A DNA stretch of 27,059 bases from Woeseiaceae bacterium (GTDB lineage Bacteria; Pseudomonadota; Gammaproteobacteria; Steroidobacterales; Woeseiaceae): NCBI GenBank assembly GCA_022866645.1, contig JALHUQ010000063.1, positions 1-27,059 on the forward strand, given 5' to 3'. The position numbers and the translations under genes are program-made. Positions 13,329 through 20,946 of the stretch are shown piece after piece. Each line of letters begins with the position of its first letter. Position 1 is the first letter of the stretch. The notes beneath the pieces are model-generated. The model was not told the DNA's origin and made no database searches. It saw only the letters and a program-made list of their open reading frames with translations.

Positions 13329-15899
13329 TCAGGCTTTTTCTTGGCTCTTGGATGTTTTGCGGGCAGTCTTTTTCTTGCTCGATTTTTTCGCTACCACGGT
13401 TTTTTTCACATCAGTCTTGTTCTGGATGGGCTTCGTCGCAGCGGGCTCAGGCTTTCTGGTGTTGCGAGAAAGTTCGTCGGGTGCGAAATCGTCCACGGCG
13501 AGCAGGGCCAAAACCTTGTTGTGGTAAGAGCGCATGTTTCGTGCTTCGGCCTTGCTGATGACTTGCGCTTTTTCTGCCTCGCCGATTTGCTCACCCAAAT
13601 AATCGGATGACAGCAGGCCCTCTCTTCTTGCCTGCCGCAAGCGGCGTTCAATGGGCTCGTACTCCGTAGCGAGTTCCAGTGCCTCCTGCAGCAGACCGAG
13701 CGGGTTGCCGGGTTCCAGCGTCTTATAGGCGAGCTGACTCAGGCGCTCGCGTGCTTCGCCGGGAGTGGTTATCAGTTCGACGACCTTTCTGGAGATTTCA
13801 TCCGACGGGGCTGAATAGGTACGGCCGCGCGGGAAAATAAATACACGTAGTAACGCGGCAACCCAGCGATTCGGGAAATTGCGCAGGAAGGCATGCAGCG
13901 CTTCCTGGGCCTGGTACATCAGAGTCCGGACCGACCATTCGACGAGAGGCAGGTCGGTAGCGCGACGTCCCTGATTCTCGAAATGCTTGAGCACAGTCGA
14001 TGCGAGATACATGGAGCTAAGAATGTCTCCGAGGCGGGCAGACAGCAGCTCTTTTTTCTTCAGTGCGCCGCCCAGGCTCAGCATCGCGAAATCGGACGCC
14101 AGCGCAAACGCAGCACTGTAACGATTGATATTCTGGTAATACCGCCTCGTCGGCGTGTTCAAGGGCACCCGGCTGAATTTCGCGTGTGTCAGGGCAAGGA
14201 AAAATGAACGAGCCATATTACTGATCGCGTAGCCGATATGGCCGAACAATGCAGCGTCAAACTCGACCAGTCCGCGATCCAGATCATCATCACTCGCCGC
14301 ATGCAGCTCTTTTAAAACGAAAGGATGGCAGCGAATTGCGCCCTGACCATAAATAATCAGGCTGCGAGTGAGAATATTCGCGCCTTCAACAGTAATTGCG
14401 ATCGGCGTTGCCATGAAAGCGCGGCCAAGGTAATTATTCGGTCCCATCATGACGCCCTTACCGCCGTGGACGTCCATTGCGTCGTTGGCGACTTTTCGGC
14501 TGAGCTCGGTGCAGTGATACTTCAGAATCGCTGATGGAACAGCCGGTTTTTCGCCCTGATCGATTGCGCCGGCAGTAACGGCAACTGCCGCATTCATAAT
14601 GTAGGTGTGCCCGGCGATCCGAGTCAGCGCCTCGCCAACCCCTTCGAAATTTGCGATGGATGTATTAAATTGTTTGCGAATCACTGCATAGGCGCCTGTT
14701 GCGTAGCTGGCCGCCTGGCCACCGCCCGCCGACGTTGATGGCAAGGTGATCGCACGTCCGACGGATAGCAGCTCGACGAGCATTTTCCAGCCTTTGCCCG
14801 CCATCTCGGGTCCGCCGATAATGTAATCGAGCGGTACAAACACGTCCTTGCCGGAGGTCGGTCCGTTTTGGAATGCGATCGTCAAGGGGTTATGTCGGCG
14901 CCCGACTTCGACGCCCGGTATGTTGGTAGGAATCAGCGCCGCAGTGATGCCGTACTCGTCTTTATCACCGATCAAATGCTCTGGATCGTACAGCTTGAAT
15001 GCCAAGCCAAGTACGGTGGCCACTGGTGCGAGCGTGATGTAACGTTTGTCCCAGTTGAGGCGAATGCCGGTAATGGTCTTGCCGTTCCAATTGCCTTTGC
15101 AAACCACGCCGCTATCGATCAAAGCAGCCGCATCTGATCCCGCTTGTGGTGATGTCAATGCGAAGCACGGAATTTCAGTGCCGGCCGCCAATCCAGGGAG
15201 GTAATGTTGTTTTTGTTCCTCAGTACCGTAATGCAGCAGCAATTCCGCCGGGCCCAGCGAATTCGGAACGCCAACGGTTGAGGAGGCCGTGGGGCTGCGG
15301 CCGGCGAGCTTGGTAATAACGGCTGCGTTCGCGTACGCCGAAAACTGAAGTCCGCCGTACTGCTTGGGAATTATCATCGCGAAGAAGCGCTTCTCGATGA
15401 TGTAGTCCCAGACTTCTTTCGGCATGTCCGCGCGCTCATGACAAATGTCCCAGTCATCGAGCATCTCGCAGAGTTTTTCGCATGGACCGTCGATGAATGC
15501 CTGCTCTTCATCAGACAGCTTCGGTGCCGGATAGGACATCAGTCGGTCCCACTCTGGCATACCGGAAAACAATTCACCGTCCCACCAGACGTTGCCGGCC
15601 TCCAGCGCTTCGCGCTCCGTGTCCGACATGGTTGGCAGCATCTTTCGGTAAATTGCGAGCAGCGGCCTGGTCAGCGTCTCGCGGCGAAATTCGACCAGGT
15701 TCGGAACGACCATGACGCCAAAGGCTGCGATCAACAGTATATTCCAGAGCCAGTTGCCATCGCCGAGAACTACATAGGCCGCGACGGCTATACCGGCCGC
15801 GATGGTCGACGTCAAAAGATCGGTTCGGCGGTAGGCAAGGAATATTCCGCCGCCAAAAAACAGCAAGAACCAAAACAAACCTATTGTGTATCCGGACAA
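13329..15899 (-). CDS. fadE: Acyl-CoA dehydrogenase, FadE type
   Basis: An 856-residue acyl-CoA dehydrogenase of the long FadE class, the first oxidation step of fatty-acid beta-oxidation. N-terminal hydrophobic helices (about 5-68, starting YTIGLFWFLLFF) anchor it to the membrane. The dehydrogenase core includes FALTSPQAGSDAA and MDVHGGKGVMMGPNNYLG, both typical FAD/substrate regions. A C-terminal DUF1974-type extension follows. The last 35 or so residues are a Lys/Ser/Thr-rich tail (for example VAKKSSKKKTARKT) not usual in E. coli FadE, which is about 814 residues. The start is TTG with AGAGG 8 nt upstream, giving the typical membrane N-terminus. It yields the acetyl-CoA that feeds HMG-CoA synthase at the end of the same run. 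Confidence 0.93.
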   Translation of the reverse strand: MSGYTIGLFWFLLFFGGGIFLAYRRTDLLTSTIAAGIAVAAYVVLGDGNWLWNILLIAAFGVMVVPNLVEFRRETLTRPLLAIYRKMLPTMSDTEREALEAGNVWWDGELFSGMPEWDRLMSYPAPKLSDEEQAFIDGPCEKLCEMLDDWDICHERADMPKEVWDYIIEKRFFAMIIPKQYGGLQFSAYANAAVITKLAGRSPTASSTVGVPNSLGPAELLLHYGTEEQKQHYLPGLAAGTEIPCFALTSPQAGSDAAALIDSGVVCKGNWNGKTITGIRLNWDKRYITLAPVATVLGLAFKLYDPEHLIGDKDEYGITAALIPTNIPGVEVGRRHNPLTIAFQNGPTSGKDVFVPLDYIIGGPEMAGKGWKMLVELLSVGRAITLPSTSAGGGQAASYATGAYAVIRKQFNTSIANFEGVGEALTRIAGHTYIMNAAVAVTAGAIDQGEKPAVPSAILKYHCTELSRKVANDAMDVHGGKGVMMGPNNYLGRAFMATPIAITVEGANILTRSLIIYGQGAIRCHPFVLKELHAASDDDLDRGLVEFDAALFGHIGYAISNMARSFFLALTHAKFSRVPLNTPTRRYYQNINRYSAAFALASDFAMLSLGGALKKKELLSARLGDILSSMYLASTVLKHFENQGRRATDLPLVEWSVRTLMYQAQEALHAFLRNFPNRWVAALLRVFIFPRGRTYSAPSDEISRKVVELITTPGEARERLSQLAYKTLEPGNPLGLLQEALELATEYEPIERRLRQARREGLLSSDYLGEQIGEAEKAQVISKAEARNMRSYHNKVLALLAVDDFAPDELSRNTRKPEPAATKPIQNKTDVKKTVVAKKSSKKKTARKTSKSQEKA

Positions 15900-15967
15900 G
15901 ACTAGAGCCTCTAATGGGTCAATCGGCGGCGCGCTGACGGCGCCTGCCCCTCACTCTATAGCAGTTC

Positions 15968-16945
15968 CTACAACAGGTCTTCTATTGCGGCCCGTTCCTC
16001 GCGCAGCTCCGCTTCTGTCGCATCCATACGAGTGCGACTGAAGTCGTCAATATCGAGTCCCTGGACAATTTCGTATTTGCCGCCACGGCAGCGCACCGGG
16101 TAGGAGTAGATGATCCCAGGTCCTATGCCATAGCTGCCGTCCGCCGGTATTGCCATGCTGACCCATTCGTTAGCAGGCGTACCGAGAGCCCAGTCGCGCA
16201 TGTGGTCGATCGCGGCGCTGGCAGCCGACGCGGCCGAGGAAGCACCCCGAGCCTTGATGATGGCGGCGCCGCGTTGCTGAACCACAGGGATGAACTCATC
16301 TTTGAGCCACGCCTGATCGAGTAGCTTGGTGGCTTTGGTGCCGGCAATGCTGGCGTGATTCACATCAGGGTACTGTGTTGCGGAATGGTTACCCCAGATC
16401 GTCATGCCAGTGATGTCATTGACGTGCTTGTTGGTCTTGATCGCGATCTGCGCCGTCGCCCGATTGTGATCGAGGCGTGTCATCGCTGTGAAGTTTTCAG
16501 CATCAATGTCGGGCGCGTTACTGCTCGCGATCAGGGCGTTGGTGTTGGCTGGGTTGCCGACGACCAGTACTTTGATATTGCGGTTGGCGTGATTATTGAT
16601 CGCTTTGCCTTGCACCGAGAATATCGCAGCGTTCGCTTGCAGCAGATCTTTGCGCTCCATTCCTGGGCCGCGAGGGCGTGCGCCGACTAACAAGGCGTAA
16701 TCGCTATCCTTAAATGCGACGTTGGGGTCATCGCTAGCAACAATGCCCGCCAGCGTGCTGAATGCACAATCGTAGAGTTCCATCACAACGCCCTGCAAGG
16801 CAGGTAACACCGGTGGAACTTCGAGTAACTGCAGAATGACCGGTTGGTCCGAGCCCAGCATCTGGCCGGAGGCGATACGGAACGCAAGTTGATAGCCAAT
16901 CTGGCCGGCGGCGCCGGTGATAGTGACGCGAACGGGTGCTTTCAT
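15968..16945 (-). CDS. mdh: Malate dehydrogenase (NAD-dependent)
   Basis: A 325-residue malate dehydrogenase, oxidising malate to oxaloacetate in the TCA cycle. The Rossmann motif TGAAGQIGY is at residues 10-18. The active-site loop is GARPRGPGMERKDLL with Arg pair R90/R92. NAD/substrate motif VGNPANTNAL follows, then TRLDHNRA (D159, R162) and the catalytic His187 in IWGNHSATQYPD. ATG 16945 is chosen over 17011: it gives the normal MKAPVRVTITGAAG start and has AGGA about 9 nt upstream. The 22 extra upstream residues lack family character. It starts 97 nt after the anti-sigma candidate and ends 68 nt before fadE, so it probably has its own promoter. Confidence 0.95.
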   Translation of the reverse strand: MKAPVRVTITGAAGQIGYQLAFRIASGQMLGSDQPVILQLLEVPPVLPALQGVVMELYDCAFSTLAGIVASDDPNVAFKDSDYALLVGARPRGPGMERKDLLQANAAIFSVQGKAINNHANRNIKVLVVGNPANTNALIASSNAPDIDAENFTAMTRLDHNRATAQIAIKTNKHVNDITGMTIWGNHSATQYPDVNHASIAGTKATKLLDQAWLKDEFIPVVQQRGAAIIKARGASSAASAASAAIDHMRDWALGTPANEWVSMAIPADGSYGIGPGIIYSYPVRCRGGKYEIVQGLDIDDFSRTRMDATEAELREERAAIEDLL

Positions 16946-17042
16946 CGTGTAATTCCTGACTAGGATATTCAAGGTTATCGGGGCCAGTGATTTTAGCATT
17001 GGTGACAGCATCAGACACTGGTGTTAATTACTTATTCGTCGT

Positions 17043-17621
17043 TCATCTATCCGGATATTTGAGCAAATAAGCCTCGTATTCACGGGCGGCCAGCTCAATT
17101 GCGCCGGTTTCACGCAAATCTTGAATGCATTCCATCCAGTCGTCAGCCGATTCCTGAGTTGCCACATCACAAGCGGACGCGTCTGCGGAAACCTTTGACT
17201 CAGTTCGTTCTGTTGCGGTGGGCTCGGCCGCCTGCATCTTCGAGAAAGATCGGTTCGCCGCCGCAGCAGGTGCGGGCGCCAGGGGTTTGAGTTTGCTTTC
17301 ATGCGCGGCAACGCTTGAGGGCGCGACTGTTTCTTCTGTTGGTGCTTCCTGTCGAATCGGCGCTGCATTTTGTACAGGGACTGCTGGTATCTGGGTCAGC
17401 TCCAGCACTATGGCCAGACTAAGTCCAATAGTCGCCGCCCACGCAACGGGTTTCGTCCAGGCCGCAAAGGAGAAATGTCTGGCGCCACTGCGCCCGCCCG
17501 CGGCTGCCGCCTGCCGCAATATCGTCTGGTTCAGATGCTCTGGAACTTCTTCGGTACCTAGCTCGCGATACGTTTGGCTGACGAGCCGATCCATCTCGGA
17601 CTCGTTTAGTTCGGCGGTCAT
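17043..17621 (-). CDS. Membrane-anchored partner of the ECF sigma factor (anti-sigma candidate)
   Basis: A 192-residue protein with one membrane helix at about residues 57-77. The N-terminus is cytoplasmic and helical (SEMDRLVSQTYRELG, then PEHLNQTILRQA). The periplasmic part is Ala/Pro/Glu-rich and ends in a helical stretch resembling a single TPR-like helix (AAREYEAYLLKYPD). It overlaps the sigma gene by 4 nt (ATGA). That arrangement, with one membrane helix, is usual for anti-sigma factors. However, the HxxxCxxC zinc motif of the common ZAS anti-sigma domain is absent. The role is therefore inferred from position and topology, not from a recognised domain. Confidence 0.65.
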   Translation of the reverse strand: MTAELNESEMDRLVSQTYRELGTEEVPEHLNQTILRQAAAAGGRSGARHFSFAAWTKPVAWAATIGLSLAIVLELTQIPAVPVQNAAPIRQEAPTEETVAPSSVAAHESKLKPLAPAPAAAANRSFSKMQAAEPTATERTESKVSADASACDVATQESADDWMECIQDLRETGAIELAAREYEAYLLKYPDR

Positions 17622-18166
17622 TGCGGCCCCCCAATAGCATCGCGAAGTTTTTTTACCGCGTAGCGAAGGCGACTCTTCGCGGTTTCGCGGTTGCAGCCGG
17701 TTACGGACGCGATTTGATCGATGCCGAGGCCCGCTTCCTCATGCAATAGAAAGGCATCGCGTTGTTCTTCGGGCAGGTTCTTAAGGGCAAGCATCAGACG
17801 TTCTCTTGCCAAACTGCGCTCAACCAGTGTCTCAGGCAGCTCCGATGCATCAGCGTGCAGGTCAGGTTCGAGTTCGGCGCTATTGGCATGGCGCTTGTTA
17901 CGGCGTGCATGATCGATAAAACAATTGTGAGCGACTCGGTACATGAAGGTCGTAAATTTCGCGGTCGGTCGATAGTTCGCGCGGGCATTGATGATCTTGC
18001 CCCATACATCCTGGAATATGTCTTCCGCGGTGGCTGGATGTCGGCAAAGTCGCAGTAGATAGCGGTACAGAGCATCGTTATGACGGCGGTACAGGGTCTC
18101 GAATGCCCCCGTATCACCCTCTTTGTAACGCAGCATCAGCGCGCTATCGTCTGGAATATGGCCCAT
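17618..18166 (-). CDS. ECF-type RNA polymerase sigma factor
   Basis: A 182-residue sigma factor. Region 2 spans about 24-90 (FETLYRRHNDALYRYLLRL, then ATAEDIFQDVWGKI and FTTFMYRVAHNCFIDHAR). Region 4 spans about 118-176 (LPEEQRDAFLLHEEAGL, then IDQIASVTGCNRETAKSRLRYA). Regions 1 and 3 are absent, as in ECF sigma factors. The start is uncertain: the frame is open to 18304, and ATG 18256 is an alternative with GAAGAAA upstream. ATG 18166 gives the ordinary length and leads straight into a typical SALMLRYKEGD segment. It is coupled to the anti-sigma candidate by ATGA. The target regulon cannot be read from the sequence. Confidence 0.88.
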   Translation of the reverse strand: MGHIPDDSALMLRYKEGDTGAFETLYRRHNDALYRYLLRLCRHPATAEDIFQDVWGKIINARANYRPTAKFTTFMYRVAHNCFIDHARRNKRHANSAELEPDLHADASELPETLVERSLARERLMLALKNLPEEQRDAFLLHEEAGLGIDQIASVTGCNRETAKSRLRYAVKKLRDAIGGPQ

Positions 18167-18329
18167 CGGGTGAGCATAGGCGAGCGGCGCCGTCGTGAAC
18201 AGCGCAGGGCTGCCCGGGGCCAGTTTGCGCCCGATCGCTTCCCTGCTAAGAACCATGAGATTTCTTCGAATCCATGGGCTTACAAACGATCCGGCTGGCC
18301 CCACCGGGTTAGGCGCGAGTAAAAAAAGC

Positions 18330-18357
18330 TTGCAAGGAATGATTTTAGTGTTATAGT
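18330..18357 (+). promoter_or_regulatory. Putative sigma70 promoter of the small-ORF/GntR/ABC locus
   Basis: TTGCAA at 18330-18335 and TATAGT at 18352-18357 are separated by 16 bp. Each differs from consensus at one or two positions. The predicted start is near 18364, about 45 nt before the ATG at 18410. Confidence 0.6.
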
Positions 18358-18369
18358 CAACTACAACAC
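18348..18369 (+). promoter_or_regulatory. Inverted repeat overlapping the -10, likely GntR (YtrA-type) operator
   Basis: Two 10-bp arms, GTGTTATAGT and ACTACAACAC, flank a CA centre; they are perfect complements except at one position. The repeat covers the -10 hexamer and likely transcription start, so a bound dimer would block the promoter. The outer bases read AGTG-N16-CACC, close to the GGTG-N16-CACC spacing I recall for YtrA-subfamily operators. The natural ligand is the GntR protein encoded at 18761. Autoregulation is inference. Confidence 0.6.
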
Positions 18370-18409
18370 CAGTTCACTAAGAGGCCGGGAGCGCCCGGGG
18401 AATCACGAA

Positions 18410-18661
18410 ATGTTCAAACCAACCGTACATTTTAACGATTACGTCAGCCTGGTAGTCATGTTGCTAATGGTTGTCGCGCTGGTGACGGGGCAGGCAGATG
18501 CAAGCGCCTATGGCGTTGACAAGTCGACGCCAGTCTCGGCGATAGCCGCGATGGACGATCGAATCAATATCGATTTTGATGGCCAATTGGGCGACGCGGT
18601 GCTCAAGGTGAGTATCGCTGTTGCCACCGATCTGAGTCATTTCCGTGGCGAAAACGAGTAA
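18410..18661 (+). CDS. Small putative exported protein preceding the GntR/ABC operon
   Basis: An 83-residue frame with GGGGAA about 8 nt before its ATG. Residues 12-27 are hydrophobic (VSLVVMLLMVVALVTG), followed by QADASA and YGV, so it could be a signal peptide cleaved near residue 33 or a membrane anchor. The remaining 50 residues are mildly acidic (DDRINIDFDGQLGDAV) and without cysteines. I do not recognise the family. It has its own promoter region, and a strong terminator closes it 18 nt after the stop, which supports it being a real short transcript. It sits first in the locus regulated by the GntR repressor. It could be a substrate, sensor or partner of the ABC transporter. Confidence 0.6.
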   Translation: MFKPTVHFNDYVSLVVMLLMVVALVTGQADASAYGVDKSTPVSAIAAMDDRINIDFDGQLGDAVLKVSIAVATDLSHFRGENE

Positions 18662-18678
18662 AGTAGCGGCGGAATTCT

Positions 18679-18712
18679 GCGCCGGCCCGGACGATCGGGC
18701 CGGCGCCTTTTT
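18679..18712 (+). terminator. Strong intrinsic terminator after the small exported protein
   Basis: A perfect 11-bp GC stem, GCGCCGGCCCG paired with CGGGCCGGCGC, encloses a 6-nt loop GACGAT and is followed by C and five T (18708-18712). It lies between the 83-residue gene and the GntR gene. The ABC genes must therefore be reached by read-through or from a promoter I did not find in the 48 bases before 18761. Confidence 0.9.
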
Positions 18713-18760
18713 ATGCGCATCGACGCGCATGTCCTGCAAAAAACGGGGAACGGACGAGTA

Positions 18761-19153
18761 ATGGATCCGAAATGGAATGAAGATCAGCCGATTTATCGGC
18801 AGTTGCGAGACAGAGTCGTTGCAATGATTCTCGAGCGGGTGCTGACCGATGGTGATGCCTTGCCTTCGGTCCGCAACGTAGCAGCTGAATACAGACTCAA
18901 TCCGCTGACGGTACTCAAGGGCTATCAGGAGCTTGTCGATGAAGGGCTTGTCGAGAAGAAACGCGGCAGGGGTATGTTCGTCAATGAAGGAGCGCGAACC
19001 AAGCTCCTCAAAGCAGAGAGGCAACGGTTTCTTGATAAGGAATGGCCGCTCGTCCTCGCAACCATAGAACGTCTCGATCTGGACGTGACAGATTTGCTAA
19101 AAGACGCAGAACCAAAAAAATCATCTAAGGATTCTGGAGGGGAGAATGACTAG
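18761..19153 (+). CDS. GntR-family transcriptional regulator, YtrA subfamily
   Basis: A 130-residue protein. The GntR winged helix-turn-helix occupies about 8-75 (PIYRQLRDRVVAMI, LPSVRNVAAEYRLNPLTVLKGYQEL, then wing GLVEKKRGRGMFV). A short C-terminal helical tail of about 50 residues replaces a large effector domain. That architecture defines the YtrA subfamily, which usually represses adjacent ABC transporter genes. ATG 18761 is preferred over 18713: the latter lies at the end of the terminator T-tract, and 18761 begins the conserved fold directly with GGACGAG upstream. It overlaps the ATPase gene by 8 nt. The likely operator is the inverted repeat at 18348-18369. Confidence 0.9.
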   Translation: MDPKWNEDQPIYRQLRDRVVAMILERVLTDGDALPSVRNVAAEYRLNPLTVLKGYQELVDEGLVEKKRGRGMFVNEGARTKLLKAERQRFLDKEWPLVLATIERLDLDVTDLLKDAEPKKSSKDSGGEND

Positions 19154-20003
19154 TCTGGTCAGCGCTCAGGGAGTCACTAAGCAGTTCGGTTCATTTACCG
19201 CCGTCGACAACGTCAGTTTCGAAATTGAAGCTGGAAAAATTCTCGGGTTAATTGGCCCCAATGGTGCTGGAAAGACGACCTTGCTAAAAGCATTGCTCGG
19301 GCTTACCGATTGTGAAGGAAAACTATCAGTAATGGGCCTGGATCCGTTCAGGCAACGCAAGAAGCTGATGCAAAACATTTGCTTTATCGCCGACGTCGCA
19401 GTCCTGCCTCGGTGGATCAGGGTCACACAGCTCCTTGACTATGTGCAGGCCGTACACCCGAATTTCTCACGCAAACGAGCCGAAGAGTTGTTGCTGCAAA
19501 CGAAAATCAAGGCCAACTCCAAGGTGAAGGAATTGTCGAAAGGCATGGTCACCCAGTTGCACCTCTCGATCATCATGTCGATCGATGCGAAATTGCTGGT
19601 TCTCGATGAGCCGACGCTGGGGCTGGACATCATATTTCGAAAAGAATTCTATGCGAATCTATTAAACGATTACTTCGACGAGGAACGTACGATTCTGGTG
19701 ACGACGCACCAGGTTGAAGAAATCGAAAACCTGTTGACGGATATCATGTTCATTAATGACGGTAAGATATTACTCAATTCGCCGATGGAGGCGCTCGCCG
19801 ACAACTATGTCGAAGTCGCCGCGTCGGGCGAAAAAGCCAATCTCGCAAGACAGTTTGGACCAATAGCGGAGGGTCAGATGTTCGGCAAGTCCATCATGTT
19901 GTTCGAAGGTGTAAGTCGCGAACATTTTGAGGGCCTCGGCGACATGAGAACGCCATCGGTGGCAGATCTCTTCGTTGCGAAAGTGAAGGGAGCTCGAAAA
20001 TGA
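19146..20003 (+). CDS. ABC transporter ATP-binding protein (YtrB-like)
   Basis: A 285-residue nucleotide-binding subunit. Walker A GPNGAGKTT is at 37-45, Walker B LLVLDEP at 150-156 and the switch His at 188 in TTHQVEE. The signature is LSKGM (130-134) rather than LSGGQ, as is common in YtrB-like ATPases linked to GntR repressors. A C-terminal extension of about 80 residues follows the core. It pairs with the permease at 20000, whose start overlaps its stop by 4 nt. Direction and substrate of transport cannot be told. Such operons in other bacteria respond to cell-envelope antibiotics or stress. Confidence 0.92.
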   Translation: MTSLVSAQGVTKQFGSFTAVDNVSFEIEAGKILGLIGPNGAGKTTLLKALLGLTDCEGKLSVMGLDPFRQRKKLMQNICFIADVAVLPRWIRVTQLLDYVQAVHPNFSRKRAEELLLQTKIKANSKVKELSKGMVTQLHLSIIMSIDAKLLVLDEPTLGLDIIFRKEFYANLLNDYFDEERTILVTTHQVEEIENLLTDIMFINDGKILLNSPMEALADNYVEVAASGEKANLARQFGPIAEGQMFGKSIMLFEGVSREHFEGLGDMRTPSVADLFVAKVKGARK

Positions 20004-20917
20004 TCAATCATCAACTGGCACTGTTGAAACGAGAGATCTGGGAACACCGCTCAATTTTTGTGACTCCCGCAGCCATTGCGAGCATCGTAACGCTCGGCGT
20101 TTTGGCAATGTTGGTATTTGCATCAGGATTTGCTGCCGAGCTTGATGCCGCAATTTTTGGGGCACAAAATCTCGCAGGGGATCCCGAGCGCAAGGCCGCG
20201 CTGACTGCATTCTTCCTTGGCACGTCATGGGTATTCATTATCGCTCTGGCGATTCTGACGGTGTTCTATTGCCTCGATTCACTGTACGCGGAGCGCAAGG
20301 ACAAAAGCATTTTGTTTTGGCGCTCGCTTCCGGTCACTGACGCCGAAACCGTTGTTTCCAAATTGATCACGGCCATAATTGTTATTCCTGCGGCTACTGT
20401 CATCGGAATTGTCGCGACCCATCTGATTAACCTGATTATCGTAAGCATCTGGGTGTGGATGAAGGGTGGTGACGGCGGAATGTTGATTTGGGGGTCCGTA
20501 TCACTATTCGATAACTGGCTTGCTGCATTCATCGTGGTCATCGCAATCGGCATCTGGATGTCTCCGTTCATCGGCTGGTTTCTGCTCGTATCCGCTTATA
20601 CCAAGCGCTCTCCACTTCTGATGGCATTCATGCCGCTGATTCTCATTGGTTTGCTTGAAGGGATAATTCTTCGGACACACGTGTTTGCCGAAAACGTACT
20701 TGGGCGGGGAGACGGGATACCGTTATTTCACACTGGCAATATCGAGCAGTTTTTTGAGGACGAACAATGGCGGCTTGCAGACAATGCCACCAGCCTGCTG
20801 GTCCATCTCGATGTGGTGCAATTCCTGACAAGTCCCGCGACGTGGGCAGGAATTCTGGTCTGCGGCTTGCTTTCAACAGGGGCTATTTACGTTCGCCGTT
20901 TCCGCGACGAAAGCTAA
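20000..20917 (+). CDS. ABC-2 type transporter permease
   Basis: A 305-residue membrane protein with about six hydrophobic segments: near residues 20-42, 70-90 (WVFIIALAILTVFYCLDSL), 122-148 (ITAIIVIPAATVIGIVATHL onward), 175-197, 208-222 and 278-296. The cytoplasmic sequence YAERKDKSILFWRSLPV between helices 2 and 3 is typical of this ABC-2 group, where it probably contacts the ATPase. It is the last gene of the operon. The next gene (pspF) converges on it with a 29-bp gap, in which I see no terminator. Confidence 0.85.
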   Translation: MINHQLALLKREIWEHRSIFVTPAAIASIVTLGVLAMLVFASGFAAELDAAIFGAQNLAGDPERKAALTAFFLGTSWVFIIALAILTVFYCLDSLYAERKDKSILFWRSLPVTDAETVVSKLITAIIVIPAATVIGIVATHLINLIIVSIWVWMKGGDGGMLIWGSVSLFDNWLAAFIVVIAIGIWMSPFIGWFLLVSAYTKRSPLLMAFMPLILIGLLEGIILRTHVFAENVLGRGDGIPLFHTGNIEQFFEDEQWRLADNATSLLVHLDVVQFLTSPATWAGILVCGLLSTGAIYVRRFRDES

Positions 20918-20946
20918 GAACGCCACACCGTTCCCTGTCATTGACT

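Noticed and set aside
15900..15967. GGCGC...GCGCC repeat between mdh and fadE as a terminator
   Set aside because: Only a 5-bp stem and no T-tract on either strand.
16946..17011. Extended N-terminus of malate dehydrogenase
   Set aside because: The 22 extra residues precede the canonical MKAPVRVTITGAAG start and lack support.
18713..18760. Earlier ATG for the GntR regulator
   Set aside because: That ATG directly follows the T-tract of the terminator, so most transcripts end before it, and the extra 16 residues are not part of the fold.
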